From Acetobacter sp. (GTDB lineage: Bacteria; Pseudomonadota; Alphaproteobacteria; Acetobacterales; Acetobacteraceae): 64,000 bases of DNA. How positions within the stretch are numbered: the stretch's first letter is position 1; each line of letters opens with the position of its first letter. The translations under genes and the position numbers were made by a program. Positions 16,958-24,552 of this stretch are shown one piece after another. The notes beneath the pieces were generated by a model that was given only the letters and a program-made list of their open reading frames with translations, ran no database searches and was not told the DNA's origin. The DNA lies in contig NZ_JAKVME010000001.1 in the NCBI RefSeq assembly GCF_022483985.1, positions 1,736,001 through 1,800,000 on the forward strand. The letters run 5' to 3'.

Positions 16958-16993
16958 GACCGAGAGGAAGGCTCCTAACCCTCCCTTTCGGTC
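16958..16993. repeat. Inverted repeat in the divergent control region
   Basis: GACCGAGAGG (16958-16967) pairs with CCTTTCGGTC (16984-16993) at 9 of 10 positions. An overlapping GGTTAG/CTAACC pair (16953-16958 and 16975-16980) could form an alternative stem. It lies between the minus-strand operon and the XRE gene and may act as an operator or attenuator. Confidence 0.35.
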
Positions 16994-17037
16994 GCTCGCG
17001 CATTGTCGAACGGCAATTTTAGTGACATAATCATCTC

Positions 17038-17343
17038 ATGAACGCAAGAGAAAATGGCACTAAAATTTCCATTACACCCGGACAAGCCCGTGCGGCTCGT
17101 GCGTTCATTGGCTGGTCGCAAGATCAGTTGGCTGAAAACAGCGGCATTCCGAAGCGGACGATTGTTCGATTTGAATTAGGCGAAGGTTCACCCCGAACAT
17201 CCACGCTGGATGCCATACGGTCCGCCTTGGAAACCGCAGGAGTAGAGTTCATTCCCGAAAACGGCGGTGGCGCTGGCGTGCGTCTACGGGAAAGACTTGT
17301 TCCCGCCGACACATCAGAGCTTGCAGACCACGCTCAACGATAA
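17038..17343 (+). CDS. XRE-family transcriptional regulator
   Basis: A 101-residue single HTH_3 protein: ARAARAFIGWSQDQLAENSGIPKRTIVRFELGEGSPRTSTLDAI is the full helix set, followed by a short beta tail ending near residue 85. It is the only plus-strand gene of the element and diverges from the operon that leads into the head genes, the usual place of a satellite or prophage repressor. It probably acts on the 16930-17037 intergenic region. Confidence 0.85.
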   Translation: MNARENGTKISITPGQARAARAFIGWSQDQLAENSGIPKRTIVRFELGEGSPRTSTLDAIRSALETAGVEFIPENGGGAGVRLRERLVPADTSELADHAQR

Positions 17344-17373
17344 AAAAATAATAGCGCAGCCGTGACTGCGCCT

Positions 17374-17512
17374 GTGGGCATGTGGATCGAACGTGGAGCC
17401 TGTGGGCAGCGGTGTGGTCAGACGGTGGGGAACGCCGTCAGGCGTTATCCACGGGCTGTCCATGCCCTGTCCATGGGTGGAACGTGCCCCGAAGGGCGAT
17501 CCACATACCCAC
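17374..17512. repeat. Long-range inverted repeat and DnaA-box-like site
   Basis: The gap 17344-17711 holds no convincing gene. GTGGGCATGTGGATCG (17374-17389) and CGATCCACATACCCAC (17497-17512) are inverted copies matching at 15 of 16 positions. Between them are a GACGG/CCGTC hairpin and TTATCCACG (17445-17453), one base off a DnaA box. It may be a regulatory or replication region of the element. Confidence 0.45.
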
Positions 17513-17711
17513 GGGCGGACGACTGGCACGGAAAAACCGCCACCAGGTAACATCGAAGAATATGACGAGAACCTCACAACAGAGGACACCTTCCAAACTT
17601 GAAATTTACTTAGCTTAGCTAGCTTTGATTGTTTGATTGTTTTTCAAAGATCATTCAGAAAATCTGCGCGTGAGCCTGACGCGGTTGCCCCCCCAGATGG
17701 GCAGCCATCGC

Positions 17712-18002
17712 TTACCCTCCCCCAACCCGAGGAAAATCCGTGCGAATTTTCCTGATCAGACGCCACAACCGACCTACCGCCTCAGACTTAGCAAGATGAA
17801 ATGCTTCAGGGTCACGACGATCCGGAAGCAGCCGTGACACCATGCGGGGAATGTCTTCCAGTTCTTCGATCTGCGTCGGATGCGTCAGATGCGTCACGTT
17901 CTTCCTATTATCCCCATGTGCGCGCACGCGCGTATGAGGGTAATGGTTTTTTCCCGACGCATCCGACGCACTTGACGCAAACTCCGGACAAATACCCCTC
18001 AT
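17712..18002 (-). CDS. Small hypothetical protein overlapping the iteron dyad
   Basis: A 96-codon frame whose ATG overlaps the stop of the helicase gene (ATGA). The N-terminal half is low-complexity because it is encoded by the iteron repeats (SSASDASGK, LTHPTQIEE). The C-terminal half looks more protein-like (FHLAKSEAVGRLWRLIRKIRTDF). Coupling supports translation, but the frame could be an accident of the repeat region. Confidence 0.4.
   Translation of the reverse strand: MRGICPEFASSASDASGKNHYPHTRVRAHGDNRKNVTHLTHPTQIEELEDIPRMVSRLLPDRRDPEAFHLAKSEAVGRLWRLIRKIRTDFPRVGGG
17872..17979. other. Inverted iteron array, candidate replication origin
   Basis: Three 9 bp units TGCGTCnnn in direct order (17872-17880, 17881-17889, 17890-17898) face three inverted units (17953-17961, 17962-17970, 17971-17979). 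The 54 bp centre itself contains a dyad (ATTATCCCCA and TGAGGGTAAT around alternating GCGC). It lies directly downstream of the SF3 helicase gene, as in P4-type replicons, so it is a good candidate for the helicase/initiator binding site. Confidence 0.55.
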
Positions 18003-19441
18003 TTGTCAGCATCCGCCCATGTCATTGGACGAAGTTCAACTCCACGAAAGCCACGTTTATTCCTCGATCCTTTAGGATCACGACATGGTGCAAACCCACG
18101 CTTCTGCATGGCGCTGCTGAAGCCTTTCATTGACCCAGCTTCCTCCCCCACAGACTTGGCGAAAGTTGCCCAGGACTGATACAGCACACCCCCCAAATCT
18201 TCCCGCTCACGCCCGACAAAGCACATCGACTCAAGCCATTGGCCCATCACGTCTTGCTCCGCGAAATACTGCTCGGTTGCGACTGTGACCGCACCTGGAC
18301 GGACCAGCCCGTTCATTTGCCAGTCAATCGCGCCATCAATCATCCAGCGCAGAATGGCCGGCCATTCGTGTTTCAGCTTCTGTTCAAGCTGTGGGTCTGG
18401 TGTGGCGGGCTTGTGCTCAAAGCCGACGATATTGAAACGACGACGCAGCGCATCATCCACTGAGTGCAGTACTGGCTTATGATTTCCCGTGATCATTAGC
18501 TTGAATGTTGGGCGAAACTGGAAATTATCCTGCCGCATGAACCGCGCCGTGATGACGTCACCACCAGTGAGTGCCTTGATCCGCGCTTCGGCCCACGGCC
18601 TGCCTTCCTCGGTTTCGGAAGCCGTCACCAGCCTTGCGCCACGAAGCATAGCAAGATCTGTCGTGTGACGATCCACACCGCTGGCAATGAAGGCTTCCAT
18701 AGCTGCATTGGTGGCATAGCTACCGAGAATTCCAGCAACCGTATTGAGAAACACAGATTTTCCGTTTCCACCGGGACCATACAGGAAAAGCAGAGCATGT
18801 TCGCGGGTGTCACCAGTCAGACAGTAACCGCACCAGGAGCGCAGGAAGCGGATCATTTCCTGATCACCGTTCGTGGCTTCAAACAGAAAGCGATCCCACA
18901 ACGGACAATCCGGCGTTTCTGCTGGTACTACCGCGCAATGTTGTGTTATCAAATCGACCTGCCTCGCCTCACGTAGTTTGGCGGCGCTTAGGTCAACGGT
19001 TCCGTCTGGCGTTCCAAGCAACAGCGGATCGGTGTCCCATACAGCGGAAGTCACCGCGAATGAGCGTGCGGCGCGAACCAGAGACTCAACTCCTCGCGCC
19101 GCCGCTGCCTTTGCCAAGGCAGCAGCTCCCTTCACATCGTCATGCGCAGCAATAAGACGGCGGCCAATTGTCCGGCACCAATCATACGCCAGTGATGTTT
19201 CTTCCAATTCCCAGAAACTACCGTTCCAGAGAAACCATTTACTCGCATGATGATCAAATCGCAGGACATTGGCAAAGCAGGCTTCAAATGCCAACGCAAC
19301 ACCATCTTCGGTGGCCGGAAAAGCCGACAGGTCGATGCTGTCCAACCCATCGCCTTTTCGAGCAATGAGACCCGTTTGTGCCTGGACACGTTCAGCGGAC
19401 TCAATGGCGCGACGAACACGCTCAAAATTTGCTCCCGTCAT
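17999..19441 (-). CDS. P4-family SF3 helicase (phage primase C-terminal type)
   Basis: A 480-residue replication protein of the phage/plasmid primase P4 family. A D5_N-like region precedes the SF3 helicase: Walker A GPGGNGKS near residues 221-228, Walker B region ARLVTASETEEGRPW, motif C FKLMITGNHKP and the arginine finger DALRRRF. No catalytic primase domain is seen at the N-terminus, so it should unwind DNA but needs a host or separate primase. The iteron dyad next to its 3' end is a likely target. Its start overlaps the small gene upstream by 4 bp. Confidence 0.9.
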   Translation of the reverse strand: MTGANFERVRRAIESAERVQAQTGLIARKGDGLDSIDLSAFPATEDGVALAFEACFANVLRFDHHASKWFLWNGSFWELEETSLAYDWCRTIGRRLIAAHDDVKGAAALAKAAAARGVESLVRAARSFAVTSAVWDTDPLLLGTPDGTVDLSAAKLREARQVDLITQHCAVVPAETPDCPLWDRFLFEATNGDQEMIRFLRSWCGYCLTGDTREHALLFLYGPGGNGKSVFLNTVAGILGSYATNAAMEAFIASGVDRHTTDLAMLRGARLVTASETEEGRPWAEARIKALTGGDVITARFMRQDNFQFRPTFKLMITGNHKPVLHSVDDALRRRFNIVGFEHKPATPDPQLEQKLKHEWPAILRWMIDGAIDWQMNGLVRPGAVTVATEQYFAEQDVMGQWLESMCFVGREREDLGGVLYQSWATFAKSVGEEAGSMKGFSSAMQKRGFAPCRDPKGSRNKRGFRGVELRPMTWADADK

Positions 19442-19746
19442 GGCCGCACCCCGAATGAGCTAGCCATCTGCTCCAGTTTCGGTGGCAACTGCCCATGCCG
19501 TGCCATCACAGCGAAGCCAGACTGATAAGCCCGCCACATCTGGTCCATGACGCCATCAGCACCGCGTCGCTCATGCGCTAAGACCAGCAAGAAATTCAAG
19601 GTCAGCAGTTCAGCAGCTTCCTGACCTTGTGCTGCTGTTGGCACCTTACCTTCAGCCCGAAGCCAACGATCAAGACGAGCCACTACATCAGCGACCATCT
19701 CACGTGCCAGGTCAGGTCCGGCAGCCGGATCGACTCGCGCACTCAT
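19438..19746 (-). CDS. Hypothetical small protein upstream of the helicase
   Basis: A 102-residue mainly helical protein (REMVADVVARLDRWLRAEGKVPT, ELLTLNFLLVLAHERRGADGVMDQMW). It is coupled to the helicase gene (ATGA overlap) and is the first gene of the element inside attR. The ATG at 19746 has GGAG at 8 nt and is preferred over the frame opening at 19824. A replication-accessory role is an inference from position only. Confidence 0.6.
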   Translation of the reverse strand: MSARVDPAAGPDLAREMVADVVARLDRWLRAEGKVPTAAQGQEAAELLTLNFLLVLAHERRGADGVMDQMWRAYQSGFAVMARHGQLPPKLEQMASSFGVRP

Positions 19747-19862
19747 TGTGCCGTCTCCGAGTCGAAAAGTGGGACACTCGCTCTTGAAAAAGCGCAGAAA
19801 TCCGTTCGGATTTTTTTGCCCCACATTGAAGCAAGGTATTGTTTTATTTCTTTTTCTTCACG

Positions 19863-19879
19863 CCTACTTCGGGAACCAC
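19863..19879. repeat. attR core of the tRNA-Asn element
   Basis: CCTACTTCGGGAACCAC is an exact copy of the tRNA-Asn 3' end (10826-10842), isolated from any tRNA structure. It marks the right boundary of the element. Confidence 0.9.
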
Positions 19880-20212
19880 CTGTTTCATTTTCCTTTAAAA
19901 TTAGCCGGACATGCCATTCCAAAAAATGGTTGCCCTGTGCTTTGATCACTTACGAACAGATGATCAGAACGCTGTTCCTGAATCTGAAATCACAAGAGAT
20001 TTCCATCTCATTCCCTTGGTGATTACTGCATTTCCACCACATTGCGCGTGCGATATCTCACTCTACCGACCCGTTTACGCGACATAATGCGTTCCTGTTT
20101 GCATTCACTTGGGAACGGTATTGCCCGCCTCCCGTGTGAGCCGGAGGTCCGAAGGCTTCAAATCCCCGAAGCCTGAGCCTAAGCTCTCCACGAACTGAGG
20201 GGAGCGGACTCC
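19880..20212. other. Non-coding host DNA beside attR
   Basis: These 333 bases hold no convincing gene. The only structure seen is a 7 bp hairpin, AGGCTTC/GAAGCCT (20153-20174), about 40 bp ahead of the following ATG. It was the downstream flank of tRNA-Asn before insertion. Confidence 0.5.
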
Positions 20213-22108
20213 ATGAAGCGCCGGATTGCGAAAAGTCTTTTGGCTGTAGTGTGCGGTCTGTCGGGTGAAGCGATGGCTGCTCAGGCTCGGGAGAGTGCAC
20301 CTCCGCTCGCTCACGTCTCGCTTGATGAACATGAGCATGTCCGGCTGAATAACGCAGGGCTGGATGCCTCTGTCGATCTGGTGGAGAAACCTGACTGTAG
20401 CGCACCGACCCTGCTGAGCGGAGATGATGCGCTGGTTTCAGGAGCCTGCCGCATGGCCGTGCTGACACTGAAAGACGGCACCCACCCGGATCGACCTGCC
20501 TTCACCACACTGCTGACTCCCTATAGCCGGGATGGCAGCGATGTCCGCGATCTTCAGCTTGATCTACGCCGTCTGGATGCCGCCTCGCCGCTCCCGCAGG
20601 CTGTTGTATCAGTCTATACCGGAGGCGCTCATTGCTGCGCCCTGACGTCGGTCATTGGCATGACCAAAAGCGGCACGTGGAGCGCCACACGCCCCTCTGA
20701 ACTCTCGGGCGAGGACCGCCCGCTCTTCACCAACATCGACAAGGATGCCGCGCAGGAAATCGTCACTGGTGACAGCAGCTTTCTTTATACCTTTGCGTCC
20801 CATGCGGGCTCCTACACACCAGCCGTCATTTACCGCTACACCGATGGACGGCTTGTAGACATCACGACGGATAGTGTTTCCCGCCCCTATCTGGAACAGA
20901 GCCTGAAAGAGAACGAAGGGTTCTGGGTCCAGCAGAATCGTAACGAGCCAAACGGCTTTCTGGCCTACTATGTCGCCACCAAAGCCAATATGGGCCAGTT
21001 TCAGGCGGGATGGTCCTATATGCTGCCGCGCTATGACCATGAACTTGATGCCGGATTTTCGCTTTCCCGCTGCACACTGGGAGGACGGCTGGAAGCGGAA
21101 TGCACTGCCGAGGAACAGGCTCTCCTGCCCTTCCCTCAGGCGCTGGCCGGATTTCTGGTTGCCGGCAATTACGTCACCTCCGAACAGGCTCTTGCTGTAG
21201 CACCGGAAGCCGAAGCCGCAATCCGGGCGGCAGACCACTACAGCCCTGACTTCTCCTGTCGCACGCCGCCCCAGAAAAACGGTGTAGCAACGATGCTGTG
21301 CGAAAACAGTCAGGCGGCAGAACATGAACTTCAGTTCGATCAGGTCTATTACGCCCTGCGTCAGCTTGTCGGACCTTCCGGCTGGCGTGCGCTGAAGCAG
21401 GAAATCATCCTTGCCGAAAATACCGTTGACCAGCAATGCGGTCTTCCAGTTCCCGGCGAGACAGACCAGACGCTGCCGCCTAATGCCGCAGGCTGCTACG
21501 CGACTGGTATGGACAATCTCTCCGAGCTGTATCGCAAGAAACTGTCCGGCGCAGCGCTCGAAGAATCAAAAAGGCCGATTGACCAGCATATCGCCCTTCA
21601 GCGACGCCTGATCAAGCTTGGATACCTTCCGGCAGGTTCAATGGCTGACGGTGTTTATGGTGAATCCACACGAACAGCCATTGCAGCATGGCAGCGTGAC
21701 ACCGGCCGACCGGAGAATTCATCTTTCCTGTCTGATGCAGACGCCGCTGTCCTGCTTGGCGTTCCATCCGCTGCCACAGAAATCAGCCATGCCTCCGCAG
21801 CAGTATCACAACAGGCGACCTTACCTTCTCCAGACATTGCAACGCCCTCTTCTGCTCAAGTCACGAAAAGCTCTTTCCAGTTTTTCGGGATTTCCGGAAT
21901 TGCAGCGATTCTGGCCATTGCTGCCGGGCTCACCCTGTATTTCGTGCCATTCGTGATTGCCTGTATTCGTGACACGATACGGAAACCCGCCGTCTTCGCC
22001 GTCAATCTTTTCTTTGGATGGACAGCGCTCGGATGGATTGCCGCGCTGGTCATGGCATTGACATTTACACCGCTAAACACAGAAACTTCTTCAAGGGAAC
22101 AACTGTGA
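20213..22108 (+). CDS. Multidomain envelope protein with LprI-like, peptidoglycan-binding and superinfection-immunity-like regions
   Basis: A 631-residue exported protein. A signal peptide (about 1-22, ending AMA-AQA) is followed by a long periplasmic part with paired cysteines (GGAHCCAL, SRCTLGGRLEAECTAEE). An LprI/DUF1311-like cysteine region lies around 385-445. A PG_binding_1-like domain at about 462-520 has LQRRLIKLGYLPAGSMADGVYG and AIAAWQRDTG. The C-terminus (about 550-620) has two membrane helices with VPFVIACIRD and LFFGWTALGWIAALVMAL, the Imm_superinfect pattern. It therefore binds the cell wall and is anchored in the inner membrane. The ATG is preceded by GGGGAG. The function is unknown; an envelope stress or phage DNA-entry role is speculative. 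Confidence 0.75.
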   Translation: MKRRIAKSLLAVVCGLSGEAMAAQARESAPPLAHVSLDEHEHVRLNNAGLDASVDLVEKPDCSAPTLLSGDDALVSGACRMAVLTLKDGTHPDRPAFTTLLTPYSRDGSDVRDLQLDLRRLDAASPLPQAVVSVYTGGAHCCALTSVIGMTKSGTWSATRPSELSGEDRPLFTNIDKDAAQEIVTGDSSFLYTFASHAGSYTPAVIYRYTDGRLVDITTDSVSRPYLEQSLKENEGFWVQQNRNEPNGFLAYYVATKANMGQFQAGWSYMLPRYDHELDAGFSLSRCTLGGRLEAECTAEEQALLPFPQALAGFLVAGNYVTSEQALAVAPEAEAAIRAADHYSPDFSCRTPPQKNGVATMLCENSQAAEHELQFDQVYYALRQLVGPSGWRALKQEIILAENTVDQQCGLPVPGETDQTLPPNAAGCYATGMDNLSELYRKKLSGAALEESKRPIDQHIALQRRLIKLGYLPAGSMADGVYGESTRTAIAAWQRDTGRPENSSFLSDADAAVLLGVPSAATEISHASAAVSQQATLPSPDIATPSSAQVTKSSFQFFGISGIAAILAIAAGLTLYFVPFVIACIRDTIRKPAVFAVNLFFGWTALGWIAALVMALTFTPLNTETSSREQL

Positions 22109-22165
22109 GACTACACAGGACCGCCTCCTCACGACAGTCCTGATACCTGATATCCCGCCAATCAA

Positions 22166-24334
22166 TCAGGGTGAAACCGGACTTGCATTCACCAGCGTCC
22201 GGACACCCGGCACGATAGCAATCAGCAGCCCCCCGGGAGGCTGAGGCAGGGGTGGAGACAACAACTGCCAGGATGATGCGGCAAAAGCTTCCTGCTGCTG
22301 GGCCAGAAGTTTTTCAACCTGCGCTTTTCTGGCTGTATCAAGCGTTCCATCAATCGCTTCGAGCCCCGCCTGCGCCAGCAGCGAAAGCTGTTGCGAAACA
22401 GGACGTATCATTTCAAGCGCTGCCACACCGCCAATTGTCTTTTCAAACAGACCATCATTGGCAGACCATTTTTCAAGATCACGACGCAGTTCTGGAGCGA
22501 CGGAATGGTCTCCACGCACATAAATCTCGGCAAGCTGGTTAAAGCGCATGGCAGGCAGGGAATCAGGTTCTGCCATGGCGACGGGCCATGTGAGCAGGTC
22601 TTCGCCCGCTTTCTTGATCATTCTGTTGATCGTGTAATTTCTGACTGGACTGGTCACCTGCAACACCGTCTCCAGCGGCTGCCTGCCAGCAACCGGATAT
22701 CGTGCCAGCATCTGTTCACGATCCTGCTGTGTCGTTGTCAGAGCCAGAGCGTTCAGTTCCGCGACGATAAGCGGCAAACGCCGCTCCATGTCGCTCACAT
22801 CACGCACAGTCTCAGGCGACCACAGACGTTCTGCAATCACGGCTGCACGGGGCCAGATTCTCTGATTCAGCATCTGTTCTGTAACGGCTTCCGTCCACAG
22901 AACGGCTTCTCCACCAAGAACATATTCCTTTTGTCGAGCATTCAGAGGAGGCAGCGCAGGATCAAGCGCAAACGCATCAGCCAGTCTGAAATGAATCTCT
23001 CGGGCGTGTTCCAGTTCCGCGCCTGCCAGACCACTCCCCATCAGATCATAGGGATCAACCCGGTAATATTCGCGAGCTGGACGCAGAAGATCCAGATAAT
23101 AGCCGGAAGAGACAAGAGTCGGATGCTGCCTGACCGTCGCTGCATTGATCCATTTGGAAGAACGCCATATATCGGCAACGACGGATTTTGGAACAGGCGC
23201 GGAAAGAACTTCATCCCAGCCGATCATCGTCTTTCCCTGCTCCGCAAGAAAAGCCTGTATTTTTGCGGTAAATTCTCCCTGAAGCGTTGAAGCGTCAGGA
23301 TAGTTATGGGCTTTCATGTAGCTGGCGATCTGCGGGTTGCCCGTCCATTGCGAAGCAACCACTTCATCACCCCCCGCATGGAAATAGGCATCCGGGAAGA
23401 GACGCATCATCTCCACAAACAGCTTTTCTATAAAATCGAGCGTTTCCGGCGTGGTCGGATCAAGCGCCGGATTGTTGGCGTTGCTGCCGGCGATACAAGC
23501 CGAACTTCCCGTGCAGACCGCATTGGCTGCGGGAAGCGGTTGTGCCGCAAGTTCCGGATAAGCTTCCAGCACCGCCAGCGCGTGACCCGGTACATCGAAT
23601 TCCGGCACAACACGAATACCCCGTTCAGCGGCATACGCGACAAGATCACGAACATTGTCCTGCGGATAATACTGTCCATGCGAAGAAACCGTTTGCAGGC
23701 GCGGAAAAACGAGACTTTCCACACGAAAGGCGGCCCCGTCACTCAGATGGAGATGGAGCACATTCAGCTTGGTCAGTTCCATCGCGTCGATCTGGCGCCT
23801 GAGGGCGGCCACAGACATGAAATGCCGCGCCACGTCGATCATCAGTCCCCGCCAGGGAAAACGGGGCATGTCACGGATACTCACATCAGGAAAAACTAAA
23901 CCCTGTGATGTTGTCCGGACCAGTTGAAGGAGCGTCGCGAAACCATGAAGCACCCCGGCGGGACCATCTGCCGTCAGCAGGATTTTTCCATGCTGAATGG
24001 TCAGTTGATACGCCTCCCGCTCGTCTCTGCTCAGGTAATGCTGATCATCGCCACTCCTGATTTCCAGTGAGCAGGCACTCTGTTTTCTACTGATAGAAGA
24101 AATGCTCTTCAGATGACGTAGAAAACGCTGGCTGGCGGCCTCCGGAATGTCGCCATGTGCTCCATGCCAGTGAATGTCGATCTGATCACAGGGTTTTGCC
24201 TCTCCTTCCTGCCATGACACGACTGAAGGAACAGGCATCAGACCCGGAGTTGATGCCGCAGCGGTGGAGCATACGGATACCGCGCAAGATAGAAAAAACG
24301 CGGACAACATCATGTTTCGTTTCATCACGACCAT
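22166..24334 (-). CDS. Beta-N-acetylhexosaminidase, GH20
   Basis: An exported enzyme of about 720 residues that releases terminal GlcNAc/GalNAc from chitin-like or glycan substrates. A signal peptide MKRNMMLSAFFLSCAVSVCS comes first, then the GH20 N-terminal domain (VPSVVSWQEGEAKPC). The catalytic barrel follows with FPWRGLMIDVARHFM, KLNVLHLHLSDGAAFR, VVPEFDVPGHALA and the catalytic Asp-Glu pair in FHAGGDEVV. A C-terminal helical extension of about 200 residues follows WPRAAVIAERLWSPE. Several ATGs are possible (24361, 24334, 24325); 24334 has the better upstream purine run. It converges with the multidomain envelope gene. Confidence 0.88.
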   Translation of the reverse strand: MVVMKRNMMLSAFFLSCAVSVCSTAAASTPGLMPVPSVVSWQEGEAKPCDQIDIHWHGAHGDIPEAASQRFLRHLKSISSISRKQSACSLEIRSGDDQHYLSRDEREAYQLTIQHGKILLTADGPAGVLHGFATLLQLVRTTSQGLVFPDVSIRDMPRFPWRGLMIDVARHFMSVAALRRQIDAMELTKLNVLHLHLSDGAAFRVESLVFPRLQTVSSHGQYYPQDNVRDLVAYAAERGIRVVPEFDVPGHALAVLEAYPELAAQPLPAANAVCTGSSACIAGSNANNPALDPTTPETLDFIEKLFVEMMRLFPDAYFHAGGDEVVASQWTGNPQIASYMKAHNYPDASTLQGEFTAKIQAFLAEQGKTMIGWDEVLSAPVPKSVVADIWRSSKWINAATVRQHPTLVSSGYYLDLLRPAREYYRVDPYDLMGSGLAGAELEHAREIHFRLADAFALDPALPPLNARQKEYVLGGEAVLWTEAVTEQMLNQRIWPRAAVIAERLWSPETVRDVSDMERRLPLIVAELNALALTTTQQDREQMLARYPVAGRQPLETVLQVTSPVRNYTINRMIKKAGEDLLTWPVAMAEPDSLPAMRFNQLAEIYVRGDHSVAPELRRDLEKWSANDGLFEKTIGGVAALEMIRPVSQQLSLLAQAGLEAIDGTLDTARKAQVEKLLAQQQEAFAASSWQLLSPPLPQPPGGLLIAIVPGVRTLVNASPVSP

Positions 24335-24499
24335 CCGTTTCCCGCTCTTTCTGTTCATCATTAAAATTTCGGGATCTCTGCGGGCTTATACTGCCGTCTG
24401 TTACACTCCCACCACCACAGACAGCTGGCATGAAATCCATGGTGACAGCGACACATCAAAAACAGATATCCATTTTATACACAAACGGAATTCACGTAT

Positions 24500-24528
24500 A
24501 AAAAAACGGGCAGTCCTGAGACTGCCCG
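24500..24528 (-). terminator. Intrinsic terminator of the gltDB operon
   Basis: CGGGCAGTC (24507-24515), loop CTGA, GACTGCCCG (24520-24528): a 9 bp stem followed on the minus strand by seven T residues. It lies 25 bp past the gltB stop. Confidence 0.92.
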
Positions 24529-24552
24529 CTGGCAACGGTTCCCGTCGTCCGA

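Larger units (their letters stand above)
10826..19879. mobile_element. Integrated 9.0 kb phage-satellite-like element in tRNA-Asn
   Basis: The element is bounded by the 17 bp direct repeat CCTACTTCGGGAACCAC at 10826-10842 (in the tRNA 3' end) and 19863-19879, 9,037 bp apart. It encodes a tyrosine integrase, an AlpA-like factor, HK97-type portal, protease and capsid, small unknown proteins, an XRE regulator and an SF3 helicase, plus an iteron dyad. No terminase, head-tail connector, tail, lysis or full primase gene is present. That set fits a satellite that makes its own capsid shell but depends on a helper phage (cfPICI-like), or a reduced prophage. Intact att repeats and unbroken genes suggest recent integration. 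Confidence 0.85.
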
